Source of the DNA: Zeus faber
Lineage: Eukaryota > Chordata > Actinopteri > Zeiformes > Zeidae
Assembly: GCA_960531495.1 (NCBI GenBank)
Contig: OY482853.1
Span: 25,188,232 to 25,252,231 of the forward strand
Length of the DNA stretch: 64,000 bases
Direction: 5' to 3'
This document shows positions 47,183 to 59,706 of the stretch, one piece after another; the first letter of the stretch is position 1; every line of letters starts with the position of its first letter. The notes below the pieces were generated by a model, which was given only the letters and a program-made list of their open reading frames with translations, made no database searches and had not been told where the DNA came from. Position numbers and translations under genes: made by a program.

Positions 47183-49452
47183 GCTCAAACATTATGATGC
47201 TCATAAGTGCACTTGGCCCCAGAGCACCTTTGGCCAAAGGTCACTGATCGACTTTGTAGTCGTTTCAACAGACCTGTGGCCATGTGTTCTGGACACTCTG
47301 GTGAGGAGAGGGGCCGGTCCTCATCTGATCACCATCTGGTGGTGAGTTGGGTCAGATGGAGGGGGAAGCTGCCAGACAGACCTGTTAAGCCCAAACGTGT
47401 AGTGAGTTTTTGCTGAGAACGACTGATGGAGGAACCTGTCCGTAATGACTTCAACTCTCACTTCCAGAAGAGCTTCTCCTACATTTGGAACGACATGGGG
47501 ACATGGAGTCAGATTGGCTCCTGTTCAAAACCCCTATTCGGGAAGGGCTGTGGTCAAAAGCTGGTCAGCGCCTCTCATGCTGGCAATGTAATAACTTACT
47601 GGTGGACAGCAGCAGTTAAGGGTTCAGTCAAGCAGAAGAAGGAGGCCTTTTAGCTTGGTTAGCTTGAGGGACTCCTGAATCAGCAGTGAAGTTTTGGCAG
47701 GTGCAAAAGGCTGCAGTGACAGAAACTGTGGAAGCAAATATCCAGGGTGTGGGAGGGGTTCGGAGGGGCTATGGAGAAGGACTTTCTCGCGGTCTCAAAG
47801 AGGTTCTTGAAAACCATTTGGCGAATAAGGGGCAAACAGGCACATCGCCCAGGCTGTTCTAAGCAAGGGCGGGGAAATTCTGACCTCAACGGGACATTTT
47901 GTCAAAAGGTGGAAGGAACACTTTGAGGAACTCCTGGACCTGATGTGCATGTCCTCTGAAGAGTCTGGGGTTCGTTTCAGAGTCTGTTTCCTTGGCAGAG
48001 GTCACTGAGGTTGTTGGAAAGCTCCTTAGTGGCAAGGCGCCAGGAGTGGATGAGATCCGTCCAGAAATGCTGAAGGCCCTGGATGTTGCAGGCGTGTCCT
48101 GATTGACACAGCTCTGCATTGTTGCGTGGTCATTGGGAAAAGTGCCTTTGGACTGGTAGACCGAGGTGGTTGTCCCTGTTTAAAAAAAAAGGGCAGCGAT
48201 GGGCATGTTCCAATTATCGGGGAATCACATTACTCAGCTTTCTCGGGAAGGTCTATGCCAAGGTGCTAGAAAGGAGACTCCTGGCAATTGTCAAACCCGA
48301 GATTCAGGGGGAACAATGCAGTTTATGTCCAGGCCGGCAGATGATGGAGGGAGCATGGGAGTTCGCCCAACTGGTCTGCATGTGTTTTGGAGATTTGGGG
48401 AAGGCTAATGATCGTGTTCCCACTGGTCGTCTGTGCGAGGTGCTGCAGGAGTATAGAGTGCCGGGGAAGCTTTTGCGAGCCATTTGGTCCTTATATAGTC
48501 AAAGCAAGAGCTGTGTCCATATTTTTGGCATTATGTTAAGCTTGTTCAAGGTGGGTGTTGGACTCCGACAAGGTTCTGCCTTTTCTCCTCTCCTGTTCAT
48601 GGTTTTCATGGACAAGATATCAAGGCGTAGCAGTGGTCCAGAGAGTGTCCAGTTTAGTGACCTAAGGGCGGCATCGCTGCTAATTGCAGATGATGTCGTC
48701 CTTTTGGCGCCATCACACTGTGATCTTCGATGCGCACTTAAGTGCTTTGCAGCCAAGTATGAAGCTGACGGGATGAGGATCAGCAACTCAAAATCGGAGG
48801 CCATGGTTTTCTCATGGAAAAATATCACTTGTCCCATATAGGTCAGGGGGGAGCAACTGCTCTGATGGAGGAGTTCAGGTATCTCAGGAAGTTATTCACA
48901 AATTTGCGTAAAAGGGATTCGGAGATTGATTGCCGATTAGGTGCAGCAGCTGCAGTAATGCGGGCACTGTACTGGACCATGATGGTTTAAGAGGGAGCTG
49001 AGCAGCAAGGCGAAGCTCTTAATTTACCAGTCGGTCTTCATTCCCACCCTCATCTATGGTCATGAGCTATCGGTAGTGACAGAAAGAATGAGATCACGGA
49101 TACAAGCGGTTGAAATCGGTTTCTCCGTAGGTTGGCAGGGCTCACTCTCCGTTAAAGGGTGAGGCGCTCCGTAATCTGGGAGGACCTCAGACTACAGCCG
49201 CTGCTCCTCCACATGGAGAGTAGTCAGTTGAGGTAGTTTGGGCATCTTGTAAGGATGCCGCCTGGACGCCTCCCTTTGGAGTTATACCGGGCATTTCCAA
49301 CTGGGAGGAGACCCCGGGGCAGACCCAGGACATGCTGGACAGATTATATCTATAGTTGCTTGAGAAAGGGAAGTCTGGGCGGCTCTGCTGGCCCTGTTGC
49401 CACCGAGACCCTGACCAGGATAAATGATTAGAAAACAGATGGATAGATGGAC

Positions 49453-51270
49453 ACTCAATGCGTATTATTCAAATACTTTGGAGTACCTTGGTCTACTTTT
49501 ATACCCAAGATAATACAAATATATAACAAATCTTTTTTGTTTGTTTGATTTACTATTTAAAAGACTCAAAATTAACATGTTTTAGGTAACTAAGTCACGA
49601 GTCGAACGACGAACGAACCAATAAAACTGTTGGAGAAAATCAGTGTAAGAATGAGTTGCAGATTCAGATGACGACGTAAAAGTAATTCGTTCAAAATAGT
49701 GACACTGTTTGTGTTCAGAACTCTTCAACTAAATCAGAGAGGCTTTAATATTTTCTGTTAACAAGAAAGATGTTAATTTCTCAAATATAGTATAGTATGA
49801 GTTTCTTATCCTGGACCTGTATGAAGACATGATTGGTGATATAACTCTCACCCAAGATAATCTGTAAGGTGTGTGGAGAAATACAAGAAAATATATAAAA
49901 ATATAATATATAAAATATAATAATATATAATATATATAATAATATAAAATATAAAAAAATATTCAGATACTGTATCTCAATTTTACTCTGCCTCTTTTGT
50001 TTATTCTTCCTCACCCTTTCTATGGATTTACGATTTACTGTAAAAGTTGGGGTTGTACATGTTTCTGGAGTCAACAATGCAGATTTTCATTTTAAAGGCA
50101 ACCTCCAGTACTTTTAGCAGCTTTTTTGATTTGATGATTTTCTATGGCATTCCATATTGCAATTAATCGACTCAGTCATCTTGCATATTATTTTGACATA
50201 TGACTGATGATTGATTTTAGCACCATCATTTTAAATTTTGGCAGAACGGTACTTAAAATAAAGTGATGTACGATTATGCAAGTTGACGATTGCCCACTCA
50301 CCGGAAAACAAAACCAACTGACACACTTGTTTTGCCTCTTTTGGACTGAGTAACCACAGCTTTTTAAAGGGTGATTCAGCTATTTTATTTTTAAATAATC
50401 CTCCACTTCAAAACTTTTGCTTGAGTGGTTACAACTCTTCCCCATTATTGATGGCAGTGGATATAATAAAATGGTGGTAGGGATAGCGGTAAGGGATCTT
50501 TATTGTCAGAGATAATTCAGCAGAAGCACTGTCAGGTTTTTATTCTTATAGAGACTCATAGTGATGAAAATAATGAAGGTGGAGAGGGGTGTGGTAGGAG
50601 GGACAACTTTCTCCTCGCAATGAGACAACTTACCTGTAGATTGGTAGCACAATTTTTCATCTGGGTTTGGGCTAAATGTTCTAAATGTTGTATCTACATT
50701 AGAGGCTGCTTGTCGGCTGACAAGCCTGTGCGCTGATCCCCCTCTGTAAGACGGACAAAATCAAGAAAACTCCCTGCACCAGATCGGACCCATCAGCACT
50801 GCACTGGGCCAATTTGAGGTTGCTGTGCGGCCACAGGAAGGAAGCCACACTGCCATCTGCATCTGCATCTCATCTGCTTAACCAAGGCCCTTGGTCTGCC
50901 ACAAAGGGTCTTCTGAGATTGCGTGCAAATATTACAGCAAACTAAATGATTAACAAATATTTACAGTTCCTTGTGCATAATAATCAGTCATACTGCGCAT
51001 AAAGATGACTGTGAAGGATAATGGAAAATCTCTTCTTGTTACACTATCTGCATCATAGAAGCCATGTTTGAAAACAGGCAATTTGCTTGCTTTCAATTGA
51101 TCAAGAAAAAACTTTATTTGTTTGTTTTTACCAGTAATATATTCTTAAGGAATTACAAGTATTTGGGAAAAAACCTGCTCAGCTTGAGTTGGCAATGTCA
51201 TGTCAGAATGACCAGACTGGTTTACCCATATTACTGGCCAAGTCTTTACTCTAGCCAGACATGACCAATT
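49453..51270. other. No gene recognised
   Basis: AT-rich, with TATAAAATA-rich stretch at 49890-49960. No termini seen. Confidence 0.4.
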
Positions 51271-51345
51271 CTGGGGCAGTGTGGCGCAGGAGATAGAGCG
51301 GGTCATCCATCCGCTTTCAGGTGCATGAGAGGGCCTCCTCAGCTA
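51271..51345 (+). mobile_element. tRNA-SINE head fragment
   Basis: GGGGCAGTGTGGCGCAGGAG and ATAGAGCGGGTCATCCAT match the head of a common fish tRNA-SINE, with an A-box-like TGGCGCAGGAG. The B box is not preserved. Confidence 0.55.
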
Positions 51346-52412
51346 GAGTAAACTAGTGGGAAACGGAAACCTTTTTGGTAAGGCTGATCAAGGTGATAGG
51401 GGCTCCTTAGCTACCAGGAGAAATTCTGGTTGCAAATAATTTGGTTGCCTCTACCCAGTGGCACAGGCTAGTTGTACTATTACCGCCTCAAGGTCTCTTC
51501 TCAGACATGATTGAATGGCGATTTAACTTTTTTTGGGGCGAGGGTTGAGCTTGTACTGGTGGACATTCGATCTAGAGTTATGGCAGAGTTATGGTGACTT
51601 CCCTCACAAACAGCCCACTGACTGATGTACGCTATCATTGTTAGACAACAACAATGTACAGTATGTGGTTATTCCTCCCCTTGGGCTGGCTGTACCTTTC
51701 CTAGAAATGCAGTCACCTGTTCAAGGAATCCCTCCTCCGGGAGATTGGGAATACCCAAATTAAAATTTGTGTTATTCAACCATTTCAGTTAGGAAAACTG
51801 TGGCAGTACTTTGCGAAGCCCTTGTGGGTCCTGGGGTCGGACATGGGGCTGGTCCTCTTGTCCACTCCCGGTTTTGTGGTGGCGGGCCAACTGCCGGTCG
51901 CTGCATCCTCGGGCACTACCTCCTCCTCATGTTTTCCGGAGACGACGGTGTTGCGGTGTATATGTATGTGACGAATAAACCTCTTGAATCTTCTTATCTC
52001 TACTCATTTACCCTGAGCAACGCAAAGGGAGCCTCATCAAAGGACACTGCTGGGAGTGACTTTAGCTGTGAGCGCAGAGGGTAGGACCTTGATAAAAAGC
52101 ATCGATGAGGCAGCAATTATGAACAGAGCAAAGCAGGCAGCTTACATGGCATACATTGAACTAATGGAGGATGCTGCTATACTGCTTGAACTGAGCAGCG
52201 CTAACATTGATGATTTAAACTAGTAAAAACACTGCTGCTGCCATGATGACCCACTCATGGGATATTCATAGTGTATTATATACTATACTAACCAGGATGG
52301 AGGGTCGATCCTGGACTTAATCTAATAATTATAATGTGATTGTAGATGGTGGCTTGGTCTGGTCTGTACTATATAAAGTATATAATTGACAAAATGAAAG
52401 GGTTTTTCAAAA

Positions 52413-52413
<1 letters not shown>
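51346..52413. other. No gene recognised
   Basis: A GC-rich patch at 51800-51950 is followed by GTGACGAATAAACC, a poly(A)-signal-like AATAAA, so this could be a repeat 3' end. Not assigned. Confidence 0.35.

Positions 52414-52455
<42 letters not shown>
52414..52455. repeat. (CT)n microsatellite
   Basis: A CT tract with one TTT interruption. Confidence 0.9.
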
Positions 52456-52457
<2 letters not shown>

Positions 52458-52819
52458 TCCCAGCATCTAGTTTCCATGTGGAGGTTGTATTGTATAATTT
52501 CCATGGGAGTTGCCTACTCACACACACACACCCCCCGTACCTCACGTTTCACTATAAATATGTATAGATAGATTTGAAGTTGGAAAAAAAGAAAAGAAAA
52601 TATGAGTAGCGGGTTGGGAAAATTCCGTTATGAGAATTTTCTTTGTTGGAATGTTATATCTGGGCATTTCGTCAATAAATGTACTGCAATACACTTTTAT
52701 TTATTTATTTTTTAATTTGTACCACTAACAATGCTTTCAAATTGTACACAGAAATATTGTTTGATAAAAAAATGACCTGTATTACAGAAGACAAAGTTAA
52801 AGCTATAATATAAGAAATG

Positions 52820-52821
<2 letters not shown>

Positions 52822-52884
<63 letters not shown>
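52822..52884. repeat. (AAT)n microsatellite
   Basis: About 21 AAT units. Confidence 0.95.
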
Positions 52885-52886
<2 letters not shown>

Positions 52887-53657
52887 CAATATAATTTTTA
52901 GATAATTTTCTTTGTTTCCATTTTAGATATGTATATGCATATTGAGTTACAGTCAGGGAAAAACAGATCATTCAAATTATTTTTTAGACATGAAATGATA
53001 AATTGACTTAACTAGATGAACTACATTCATTGGAAATTAGATAGAATAATCACAGGGGTGGATATGTAAGTTCAGTTTTTGGATGGAAGAGTTTTGACAG
53101 TTTCTGTGAATCCTTTGTTCTTGGGCAGAGGAAGGGACACATTTTTATCAATATTGTCAATACAGAGAGGTGAGAGTGAAAAACTCTTCTCTTGTCTGTC
53201 TGATACAGATTGGCTCAATAATGATTTGTTTTGTGTTACCATGGAGACCGCTAGCTGGGAAGAATACTGATTCGGGACCAATTTCTCTGTCCTTCCCAGC
53301 GCTATTACCTTAATGACTGACTCTTAGCAAATCTATTTTACTGTAAATCAATGTGGGATTTATTCAATGTTGCAGACACTTTATGACAGTATTACAATAT
53401 ACAATCTGGCAGTTTTAAAGTTTAGGTGTATTGGACAGCTCACAGCCATGTCTAGTCTATAAAGACATTAGAAAAATGTGTATAGTTATACCGTTTGTGT
53501 GTTTTTTACAGGTTTCATCACATTATGTGACAGTTTCGTCACATAATGCTGCAGCCTCACCTCTACTTAAAAATTCTCAATGAGCATTTTCACTGTAAAT
53601 CCACCAGGGAGGATCAGGCCTGTTATGCTCCTCTTCAACAAGTTATTATAGGTCTCT
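52885..53657. other. No gene recognised
   Basis: AT-rich DNA; a short plus-strand open frame (53079-53270) has no motif. Confidence 0.4.
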
Positions 53658-54438
53658 GAGGTGCCGAAAATATGTGTTTGATTTTTTTTTGCTGAAAATA
53701 CCACTCTAGCCATTATGCATTCTAGCCATTCTAACATGCCTCAAAAGCACCCTGTTCTGGGACGGTCTGTTTCAGTGGGTGATGCCACCCTCCTGAGGCC
53801 CCTAGTTCTGAGAGCCAAGGGTTGGGTTGGGTTTGAGCACAAGTTTCGGGTTCCGTTGTATTAAGTATGTAAACTTTTACTGATTTCACCTCATCAGTCC
53901 ACCAAAATCTGTTTCTGAACAAGGCAAGGAAAGAAATAAGCAATCCAGTTGCTGAATCTTTACTCATATTAAATCTACAAGGCCTAATTTAAAATTTTGT
54001 TCTGACTTTCATTGTTGACACCGCAATAAAATAAAATAAAAACACTATTCTTTATTGGTTTTGTTTGGAGAAATGCACGGGGGATCATGAGCCACGGCAG
54101 AAATGAAAGAATCATATACAATAATTATTTTTTAAATACTTACATTTCAATCGTGTGCAGTTTTGTCACGGACAGTTGGTATTAATTCTTCTTTCTTTTC
54201 AATGATTTGTGCTCGTCTTTGAAACCAACAGAGCAGATCCCAGCGGCACTTGTTTATCTCCAGTCGTGGGTGGAGTTAATTAGATGGTTGGTGGTTCTAG
54301 TTCTGCGGAGACCCCATGTGACGTAGGAAGAGATCGCAAAACTGAACGGCTTGTGTGAGCTGTCCATTTCATAAAACATGTGATTCAACGTGTTTTATGA
54401 AATAGGCAGCTGAGTTTTTCATTATAGGCCCCCTTTAA
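53658..54438. repeat. Dispersed repeat family K, copy 3 (longest)
   Basis: It combines blocks seen separately at 12268-12345 and 43733-43955. It ends AGGCCCCCTTTAA, i.e. a TTAA border. Near the end is a 16-bp hairpin (ATTTCATAAAACATGT / ACGTGTTTTATGAAAT, 54366-54403) with a 6-nt loop. A non-autonomous TTAA-target element (piggyBac or Kolobok type) is my inference. Confidence 0.5.
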
Positions 54439-54904
54439 TCACATATCCAATATGTAGACACACAGAGTGGGAAATTCATATTAACGCCAGAGTTTTATTT
54501 CCTATTTCTTCTATGCTGATAATTTCAAAGTTTTCACAGGGGGTTTGGATCAGTGGTGAGAGAACATTAGAACATTAGACCACGATGACCCTGGGTAATG
54601 CAAATGGTCATTATAAGATTACAGAAAGAGTCTTGTAAAATACTTTAATTCTGTGTAATAACCAGTATATTTTCACAGTTCCTCGCCTCAGGGTCAAGGT
54701 TAGATTCTCAGATCTGTATTTAGCTGCAGACACAATAGGGAGCTCTCATAATGGCACTACATAGTGAAGTAGTGGCTCTTACACATTTTTGAATTTCGTA
54801 GCATCGGGCTGATAGATCTGGAATCACTCTCATTTTAGTCTCGGTTCAGATCACTGAGATGTATACATTTTGTTGCTCTGGCACAGTCATGATATACATA
54901 AAAT

Positions 54905-54948
54905 GGAGCTAAAGCCAGCTTTTTGGTTTTTTGAAGGGCGCTATACAA

Positions 54949-54989
<41 letters not shown>

Positions 54990-54990
54990 T
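54905..54990 (+). repeat. SINE/LINE 3' tail with (ATT)n
   Basis: GAAGGGCGCTATACAAAT followed by TTATT units is the usual 3' end of fish CR1/L2-mobilised repeats. The body is not recognised. Confidence 0.55.
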
Positions 54991-55284
54991 TAGTAAGTTT
55001 TTAAGTATTTTATCCTGATCTGCAGCATATTCCACATCCTGCCTGAATGTCCAGTGTTAAGTTAACATTTCTTTCACAAAGTAAGCAAAACAAAATTCTC
55101 CAACATGTGACACCTATTTTAGTAAGTACCACAACTGCACCATAAATTTGTGCAAGAAAAAGCAAAAGTAAATGGAAAGTAATTTACAACCATTTCTAGT
55201 TATTTGAATACTTAATTTGATTCAAGTTGATGCCATTTTCAGTTGATTTTATAGCTCTAAAGTTCTGTGGAATATTTACTAGAG

Positions 55285-55440
55285 AAAGAAAGAATCTTTA
55301 TTTGTCACACAAAACACCACACATGCTTGCACACACACGCACATGCTTTGGATGGTGACTGGTGAAATGGTTCCTCTGCATTTAACCCATCCTGGCTTGT
55401 CCTTTCCTTAATGCACTGCGCCACCGTGCCACACCCGTAT
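55285..55440 (-). mobile_element. SINE-type 3' part, second copy
   Basis: The reverse complement matches 27960-28105: GGACAAGCCAGGATGGGTTA, a GT-rich part, TGTGACAAATAAAGATTC. Confidence 0.6.
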
Positions 55441-55808
55441 ATAACTATATCCTAAGGTTTGGTATTAATCATTTGTCATCTTTTCTTTGAAGGAAAATGT
55501 ATGCTTTGATCCCTTACTGCAACTAATCTTGTGTTGATGCTATTAACAGATGGCCAAAGATATCTTTGAGGTCAAAGTGTGACCACAGAAAGTTATTAAC
55601 CCTCTTCTGTTATTTCACAAAAACACTTATTGTCACTGTTAGGAGCTGTTTTAGGGGAAGACATTAAAGCAAACAAGAAATACATTTGACTGTACAATGA
55701 TCATGGCAAAATGGAGTGAGCTGTTGTCAACAAACTACAGACAAATGTTGTGTGAACTCGGGCATGGTTCACATTTAGAAGGAATCGGTCTTGTCTTGAA
55801 CAATGTAT

Positions 55809-56171
55809 TGTGATGTTTAGCGGGGTAGCTTGACAGACGAGGCGTGGAGACAAGATCCAAGTTGCTAACTCAAACACTGAGCCCAGATTTATTTTCCTGT
55901 CAGTCACGTACTGACGTACAGCTAACCCGAGGTTGAGGGCACTGGATTAAAACAAATAACAGCGTGGCTAGCCCAAGGTAACTGATAGATGCGGGGCAGT
56001 GTCTCTCAGCTACTTCGTTCCCCGCGCGCACCACCAACAAACACAACCACCACCTTCGCTTCCCTCCTTTTTCTCCCTCCCGGAACAGAGCCTGCAGCCA
56101 ATCCCCAACCAGTGACACCTCCCTCAATTAAAGCAACAGAACACACATCTACACAGTACCCCAGCGTTACA
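55809..56171 (-). repeat. 3' LTR of the Gypsy element
   Basis: 363 bp, TG...CA ends on the plus strand (TGTGATGTTTAG to AGCGTTACA). Matches 61309-61662 throughout. Confidence 0.9.
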
Positions 56172-56218
56172 CTGCCCCCCCCTTTCTAAATTCCTCGTCC
56201 TCGAGGAACTAACTAACT

Positions 56219-59200
56219 TCAATCCAAGTAGCGCTGGGGGACTCTCCTGGGTCGCCTGGGTCGCTGCATCCCCCATTCCCCGCTTCCTCTCTCCCCGAAA
56301 TCCTGTGTTGGAACAACTGCTCCCAGTGGCGTGACCTGAATCTCCATCTGCTGTCGCCCCGATGTACTCTGTGGCCCCCCTGGGGAGGGCGGTGAGGATG
56401 TGGCTCCTTCAGCACGTGTAGATGAACGCTGTGAGCCCACAGGAGACTGCGGCGGGGAGAAGGCTCTGTCTTCAGGTTGTGTCTGCACAGCTGGAGGGGT
56501 GCGACGAGCCTGACTATAGTTTGGTTGACGGTCACGTTGCAGCACCACCACTCTTCCCCGAACAGCCAGCTTCACCCTGTAGACCACCTCCCCCACCCGT
56601 TCCAAAACACGGCAGGGCCCGATTCCATTTACTCTGCAGCTTAGGCGACTTCCCCTTGATCCTTTTCGGTGCATAGACCCACACCAAGTCCTCTGCGTCG
56701 AAGTGATTCCCTTTCGTGTGCTGATCATACACTCGCTTCTGTCGCGCCCCCGCAGTCTCAGCCTGTGCCCTCGCAAACTCATGTGCCATCTCCACCCTCT
56801 CTCTGAGCAGGATAGCATACATACATACGCCGGTACCTGGTAAGTGTCAGGGGGCAGGCCATATGCCAGAGCGGTCGGGGTCTGGAGCTCCCTACCGAAC
56901 ATAAGTAGGGCCGGTGTGCACCCAGTTGTCTCCTGTGTCGCTGAACAGTAAGCCATCAGGATCAACGGCACATGCAGATCCCAGTCCTTCTGGTCCTTGT
57001 CAACCACAAGGGCCAGCTGTACTCCCAGCGTGTGGTTAAAGTTCTCCACCAGACCATCACTCTGCGGGTGAAGGGGCGTCGTCCGAGTCTTGCGGATTCC
57101 GAGTTGTTCGCACACCTCCCCGAACAGCTTGGACTCAAAATCGGTCCCCTGGTCAGAATGTAGATCCGCAGGGACGCCAAACCTACTGAGCATCGCATCA
57201 ATTAACGCCCCACACACAGTCGCTGACTCTTGATCAGGAACGGCCACAGCCTCCGGCCATTTCGTGAAGTAATCCATCGCCACCATCACGTAGCGGTTGC
57301 CCCGCCGTGAGCGGGGGAAGGGCCCTAGCATGTCCACAGCGACCCTGTCCATGTTCGCTCCAACCCGGTACTGCTGCAGTGGCGCTCTACTCTGGCCTGA
57401 GGGTCCTTTGCGGGCTACACAGGGATCACACTTCCGGCAAAAGGCTTCCACATCATGCCTCATGGTGCTCCAATAGAACCCCTCCCGCACCCTATTCAGC
57501 GTCTTGTTAATGCCAAAGTGCCCCACCCCAGGCTGCCCATGATGGAAGCTCAGCACCTCTTCCTGACGGCTTTTCGGCACAACTACTTGCCACTTCTCTC
57601 TTCCCGATGCCGGCTCCTTCCAACGTCTACAGAGCACACCATCACGAAGCGCTAGGCCATCCCCTTGCGACCACAGTCCTCCCAGAGACGGGCCAGCTGC
57701 CGCAATCTCCGACCAATCCGGTCTTCGGTTAGCAGCCAGCCAGCCTGGCTCACCTCACACAACTCAGAGTCTCCTTGCTGCTCGCCTGCCCAGTCCATCG
57801 TCACATCCAACCTCAGGGCCATACATCTCTCAGCCTGCTCTCTCCTGCCCGCTGCATCATTCGCTTCGGCACGGCTGCATTGTGCACACTCCTTCTCACA
57901 TGGCCGCCTGGAGAGCCCGTCAGCATTTGTATGAGAACTTCCTCGCCTGTGCACCACTGAGAAGTTGTATTCTTGCAGTTTTTCCAACCACCTCGCCACT
58001 TGTCCTTCCGGTTCTTTGAAAGACATCAGCCATCTGAGAGAGGCATGATCTGTTCGAATGAGGAATTCACCCCACATAGGTAGTGCCTGAAGTGGTGCAC
58101 AGACTCCACCACCGCCAGCAGTTCTCTTCGTGTCACACAATAATTGCGTTCTGCTTTAGTGAGGGTTTCGCTGTAATAAGCAATCACCTGCTCGCTTTTT
58201 TCGGTGATCTGGGCCAGGACCGCTCCCATAGCATCATTGCTCGCATCCGTGTCCAACACATATTGCCCATCCGGTTCTGGGGCAGACAAAACCGGACCCC
58301 ATCCAAACTTCACATTGTTACATGTCAGACGGTGCAAAGGTGCAGCCACCGTTGAGAACATTGCGATGAGCTGTCGATAATATGACGCCAACCCTAGGAA
58401 GGAGCGGACCTCAGAAGCATTCTTCGGCACCGGCCAGTCCCGAACTGCCGCAACCTTCTTCTCCTCTGTGTCTATCCCCTGACCGCTCACTTTGTGGCCC
58501 AGGAAAATGAGTTCCCTCTGCATCATCTTGCACTTCTCTGGGTTTAGCTTCAGCCCCGCCGCCTGGAACTTGGAGAGCGCCAACCGAAGGGCCTGTAAGG
58601 CAGTGGTGAAGTCTGGACAACGGACCAGCACGTCATCCAGATAGACCTGCTTGTTCTGTGGTGGGACATCGGCAAGGACTCTCTCCATGGGCCTTTCGAA
58701 TGTGGCTGGGGCGTTACACAATCCGAAAGGCATGACCGTGAACTGCCACAATCCAGAGCCTGTTGTGAAGGCCGTCTTAGGCCGGTCTTCTGGTGACAGC
58801 GGGACTTCACAGTTATGTCATTCAGTGGTCTGAAATCGACAACTGCCACCCTGAATCACCTTTCTTCGGCACCATTACCACGGGCGACACCCACACGCTG
58901 TTTGAGGGTTCAATCACCCCAGCTTCCAACATCTCCTCCACACATCGTTCAGCAGCTTCCTGCTTCTTCAGCGGAATGCGCCGTGCTTGCTGGCGAATGG
59001 GGTGCCCCGTGCCTGTGTCGATTTCATGCTGCACCAAATGGGTCCTCCCCAGGTCAGTGGGCGACGTGGCAAAGACTGACCGGAACTCACCCCTCTCTAT
59101 TTTTATCCAGAACCATCTTGATAACTTGCTCCTGGGAAGGTGGTTCTTGCGGGAGACCATGGGTCTCGCCCCCACTCACTGCTGTATTGTTGATCGCAGG

Positions 59201-59700
59201 CTCTGTGGACAGGCACGCCAGACGCTCTGGGCCTGATTCTTGTGGCAGGTGTCCTTGTGAATGCATGGTCTCTGCAGGGACAGTTGAAGCCTCTGATTGC
59301 CCTTCCTCTCGGGCAACCTCCCCACATGTCTCTGCCCTCTCCAATACGCTGGGCGTCTGGACCGCCCCACTTCCTTCATCCCCGCATATCAGGGGTAGTG
59401 GGGGACCACCCATGAACGTCACCCTCTTTCGACCCACATCCAACACGGCATTAGCGTCTCGCAAGAAGTCAAACCCCAGCAGGCACTCTTCATGGATATC
59501 AGCCACCCACACAGTGTAAGGGAAAGTCTGTACCCCCAACTGGATGTCAATTTCACAATGACCCAGCATTGCTGCTCTATCTCCGGTCAGAGTGATGAGA
59601 GGCCGCACTGTAGAGCACCCCTGGAAATTCTCTGGAAACATGTCTGTGCGTACGATTGTCACAGAAGAACCTTAATCAACAAGTGCACATATAGGCTTCC
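56219..59700 (-). pseudogene. Gypsy pol region (PR-RT-RH-IN), fossil
   Basis: Minus-strand domains in order: a retroviral-type aspartic protease (about 59300-59700); reverse transcriptase (about 58150-59200) with FGLCNAPATFERPM and the VYLDDVLV catalytic motif; RNase H (about 57750-58250) with VLDTDASNDAMGAVLA and HRRGSSHTNADGLSRRP; and integrase (about 56600-57640). The integrase has an H-H-C-C finger region (FCRKCDPCVARK), then DMLGPFPRSRRGNRYVMVAM, LHSDQGTDFESKLF and LVENFNH, carrying the D, D and E of the catalytic triad. Downstream is a Pro/Ser-rich C-terminus. The region is a fossil with a handful of breaks in all. It is adjacent to gag on the same strand, as in other Gypsy elements, whose pol is usually made by frameshift or read-through. 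Confidence 0.85.
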
Positions 59701-59706
59701 CATTAA

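Larger units (their letters stand above)
44270..49452 (+). mobile_element. Rex3/RTE-like LINE, interrupted by a hAT element
   Basis: Plus-strand order is a 5' leader with CTCCTGGAGCCAGGCCTGGG, then the endonuclease: FGRCNVTSLERKQPELVCEV (about 44670-44730) and LDIVGLTSMHS. The endonuclease reads to [16 protein letters not shown], is cut at 45204 by an insert and resumes at 47191 in register (HYDAHKCTW). The reverse transcriptase at 48119-48841 has NYRGITLLSFLGKVYAKVLE, VGVGLRQGSAFSPLLFM and LLIADDVVLLAPS (catalytic ADD). The 3' end reads GATAAATGATTAGAAAACAG with GATGGATAGATGG, the GATG-type tail. Stops and frameshifts occur through the EN-RT linker (for example around 47400-48110). The clade name is from memory of tail and motifs; RT is certain, Rex3/RTE likely. 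Confidence 0.8.

Noticed and set aside
58815-59519. 234-codon plus-strand open frame
   Set aside because: Antisense shadow of the Gypsy pol region.
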